Assembly (NCBI GenBank): GCA_016844415.1
Contig: JAENIX010000045.1
Location: 1-6,834 of the forward strand
Origin: Actinomycetota bacterium
GTDB lineage: Bacteria; Desulfobacterota; Deferrimicrobia; Deferrimicrobiales; Deferrimicrobiaceae
Reading direction: 5' to 3'
DNA length: 6,834 nucleotides
Positions 6,301-6,834 of this stretch are shown here, piece after piece. The position numbers and the translations under genes are program-made. How positions within the stretch are numbered: position 1 is the stretch's first letter; each line of letters begins with the position of its first letter. Below the pieces are notes generated by a model. The model was not told where the DNA came from. It saw only the letters and a list, made by a program, of their open reading frames with translations, and made no database searches.

Positions 6301-6560
6301 TAATGAAGATGCACGAAGGGCGGCCCAATATCACCGATGCGATCACCAACGGAGAGATCCATCTGATCGTCAACACTCCCGCCGGCAAGGCCAGTATCCA
6401 CGACGACTCTTACATCAGGAAGGCGGCCATCAAGCACAAGATCCCCTACATCACCACCACCGCCGCCGCTATCGCGGCGGCCAAGGGGATCCAGGCTGTT
6501 CGCCAGGGGCACGGTGTCTTGAAAAGCCTCCAGCAGTACCACGCCTCCCTGACTGGGTGA
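3357..6560 (+). CDS. carB: Carbamoyl-phosphate synthase, large subunit
   Basis: A complete 1067-residue CarB (E. coli has 1073). It makes carbamoyl phosphate from bicarbonate, two ATP and ammonia tunnelled from the glutaminase subunit CarA, feeding pyrimidine and arginine synthesis in the cytoplasm. The first synthetase half (about 1-400) has IIIGQACEFDYSGTQA (18-33), GGQTGLN (91-97), the glycine-rich ATP-grasp loop MGGTGGGF (174-181), Arg129, Arg169, Glu215, His243 and the metal-binding E-I-N-P-R (298-302). The oligomerisation region is about 401-550. The second half (about 551-933) repeats the fold with GGGPNRIGQGIEFDY (558-572), GGQTPLN (635-641), VLGGRAM (711-717) and E-A-N-P-R (833-837). 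The C-terminal MGS-like allosteric domain (about 934-1067) has T-D-G-T-R-K-F-L near 965-972. carA is not adjacent within the window. carB is divergent from marR-hgcAB and convergent with serC. No frameshift or missing key residue was seen. Confidence 0.98.
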   Translation: MPRRDDIDKILIIGSGPIIIGQACEFDYSGTQACKALKKLGYRIVLVNSNPATIMTDPAMADVTYIEPLNVESLTEIIAKERPDALLPNLGGQTGLNLSSALAKEGVLDKYGVKVIGVNIDAIKRGEDRLEFKNTMSRLGLDMPRSEIAVSLEEAKEAVKRIGFPVVIRPAYTMGGTGGGFAYNMEEFQTIVSRGLSVSLVHQVLVEESVLGWEELELEVVRDAKGQKITVCFIENVDAMGVHTGDSYCTAPMLTIAPDLQACLQKHSYDIVDAIEVIGGTNIQFAHDPKTGRVVVIEINPRTSRSSALASKATGFPIAFVSSLLACGLTLDEIPYWRDGTLEKYTPSGDYIVVKFSRWAFEKFKGVQDKLGTQMRAVGEVMSIGKTYKEAFLKSIRSLEIGRYGLGFAKDFHRKTLPDLMEMLAEPSSERQFLMYEALRKGATTKSLYERTYIKPWFIDQMRELVQLEERLLPHKGQLPPDDLLAEAKKDGFADRYLAQILAVPEAAIRERRKALGVVEAWDAVPVSGVENAAYYYSTYNAPDRVSTTGRRKVLVLGGGPNRIGQGIEFDYCCVHAALALREAGYESIMINCNPETVSTDYDTSDKLYFEPLTVEDVLAIYEKEKPEGVIVQFGGQTPLNIAAELEAAGVRIIGTSPATIDLAEDRDRFRKIIAKLGIPQAESGMASTLEEAVVIAGRIGYPLMVRPSYVLGGRAMEKVHDEEMLREYVAKAVEISPERPILIDRFLEDAIEAEADAISDGTDAFVPAVMEHIELAGVHSGDSACVIPPVSIPRRHIDTIEEYTRKIAVEFGVVGLMNIQYAIAKDTVYILEANPRASRTVPLVSKVCNIPMARLATQVMLGKKLKDLSLVRRPIPHFGVKEAVFPFNMFPEVDPLLGPEMRSTGEVLGMADNYGEAFFKAQVAASQLLPLQGTVLITVAEHDRAGALEVARRFAGIGFSIVATDGTRKFLAENGVSASPIMKMHEGRPNITDAITNGEIHLIVNTPAGKASIHDDSYIRKAAIKHKIPYITTTAAAIAAAKGIQAVRQGHGVLKSLQQYHASLTG

Positions 6561-6572
6561 ATGGAAACCGCC

Positions 6573-6834
6573 CTACTTGACGCGGGCGAACTCCTCCATG
6601 AACCCGGCGAGCGTATCCACCCATTCGTAGGATGCCGCGTTGTACATGGAGACCCGGATGCCGCCGACGGAGCGGTGGCCTTTCAGGCCCACCATGCCGG
6701 CTTTCTTCGCATCGGCTATGAAGGTCGCCTCGAGCTCCTCGCTGGGAAGCCGGAAGACCACGTTCATAACCGACCGGCTTTCCTTTTCAACAGGAGAACG
6801 GAAGAACTGGGGGTTCTTATCTATGACGCCGTAG
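6573..6834 (-). CDS. serC: Phosphoserine aminotransferase, C-terminal part (5' end outside window)
   Basis: The minus-strand frame enters at base 6833 and ends at TAG (6575-6573), giving the last 86 residues of the protein. The text matches the SerC C-terminal domain: [20 protein letters not shown], followed by [22 protein letters not shown] and a terminal helix ending FMEEFARVK. The [18 protein letters not shown] block is characteristic of SerC and contributes to substrate phosphate binding. The enzyme is a PLP-dependent transaminase converting 3-phosphohydroxypyruvate and glutamate to phosphoserine, and also acts in pyridoxal-phosphate synthesis. The PLP lysine lies outside the window. An internal ATG at 6767 is not the real start, because the conserved sequence continues upstream of it. 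The gene is convergent with carB, with 12 bp between the two stops. Confidence 0.93.
   Translation of the reverse strand, partial: YGVIDKNPQFFRSPVEKESRSVMNVVFRLPSEELEATFIADAKKAGMVGLKGHRSVGGIRVSMYNAASYEWVDTLAGFMEEFARVK

Noticed and set aside
6462..6481. Perfect 8-bp GC hairpin with a 4-base loop near the end of carB
   Set aside because: It is created by alanine codons around Ala1036-Ala1042 and lacks a T-tract on either strand, so it is not a convincing terminator.
1..6834. Mobile elements, tRNA genes or CRISPR arrays around the hgc locus
   Set aside because: No transposase or integrase frame, terminal repeats, tRNA-like cloverleaf or spaced repeat array was seen. The 16-bp repeat at 3194-3257 has no spacers of CRISPR size.

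Overview
This looks like chromosomal DNA of an anaerobic, GC-rich bacterium. Its most notable content is the mercury-methylation gene pair hgcA-hgcB. HgcA is identified by the cap-helix motif N-V-W-C-A-A-G-K, a corrinoid-binding-like soluble domain and five C-terminal membrane segments. HgcB is identified by two 4Fe-4S motifs, a conserved Cys73 and two cysteines at its extreme C-terminus. The pair is known from Desulfobacterota (deltaproteobacteria), some Firmicutes, methanogens and several uncultured phyla. The base composition and gene style would suit a Desulfobacterota-like anaerobe, but the window does not fix the taxon.

Layout, left to right. (1) 1-914, minus strand: the N-terminal 304 codons of a B12-binding-domain radical SAM protein that runs off the left edge. 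(2) 915-1134: an AT-rich gap with a likely promoter for that gene. (3) 1135-1410, minus: hgcB. (4) 1445-2656, minus: hgcA, starting at a GTG that overlaps the end of the regulator gene. (5) 2653-3147, minus: a MarR-family regulator. (6) 3148-3356: a divergent intergenic region with a 16-bp-periodic inverted-repeat array overlapping a good promoter for marR-hgcA-hgcB. (7) 3357-6560, plus: full-length carB, the large subunit of carbamoyl-phosphate synthase. (8) 6573-6834, minus: the C-terminal 86 codons of serC, convergent with carB and running off the right edge.

How the genes fit together. marR, hgcA and hgcB form a compact operon. marR and hgcA overlap by 4 bp and hgcA and hgcB are 34 bp apart. 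The operator-like array sits over the predicted -10 and spacer, so the MarR protein probably represses its own operon. HgcA carries the methyl-corrinoid and HgcB supplies low-potential electrons for turnover, giving methylmercury from Hg(II). The downstream radical SAM protein also belongs to a cobalamin-dependent class and could be functionally linked, but it appears to have its own promoter. carB and serC are housekeeping genes for pyrimidine/arginine and serine/vitamin B6 synthesis and mark the edge of the hgc locus.

No tRNA, rRNA, CRISPR, insertion sequence or integration site was seen.
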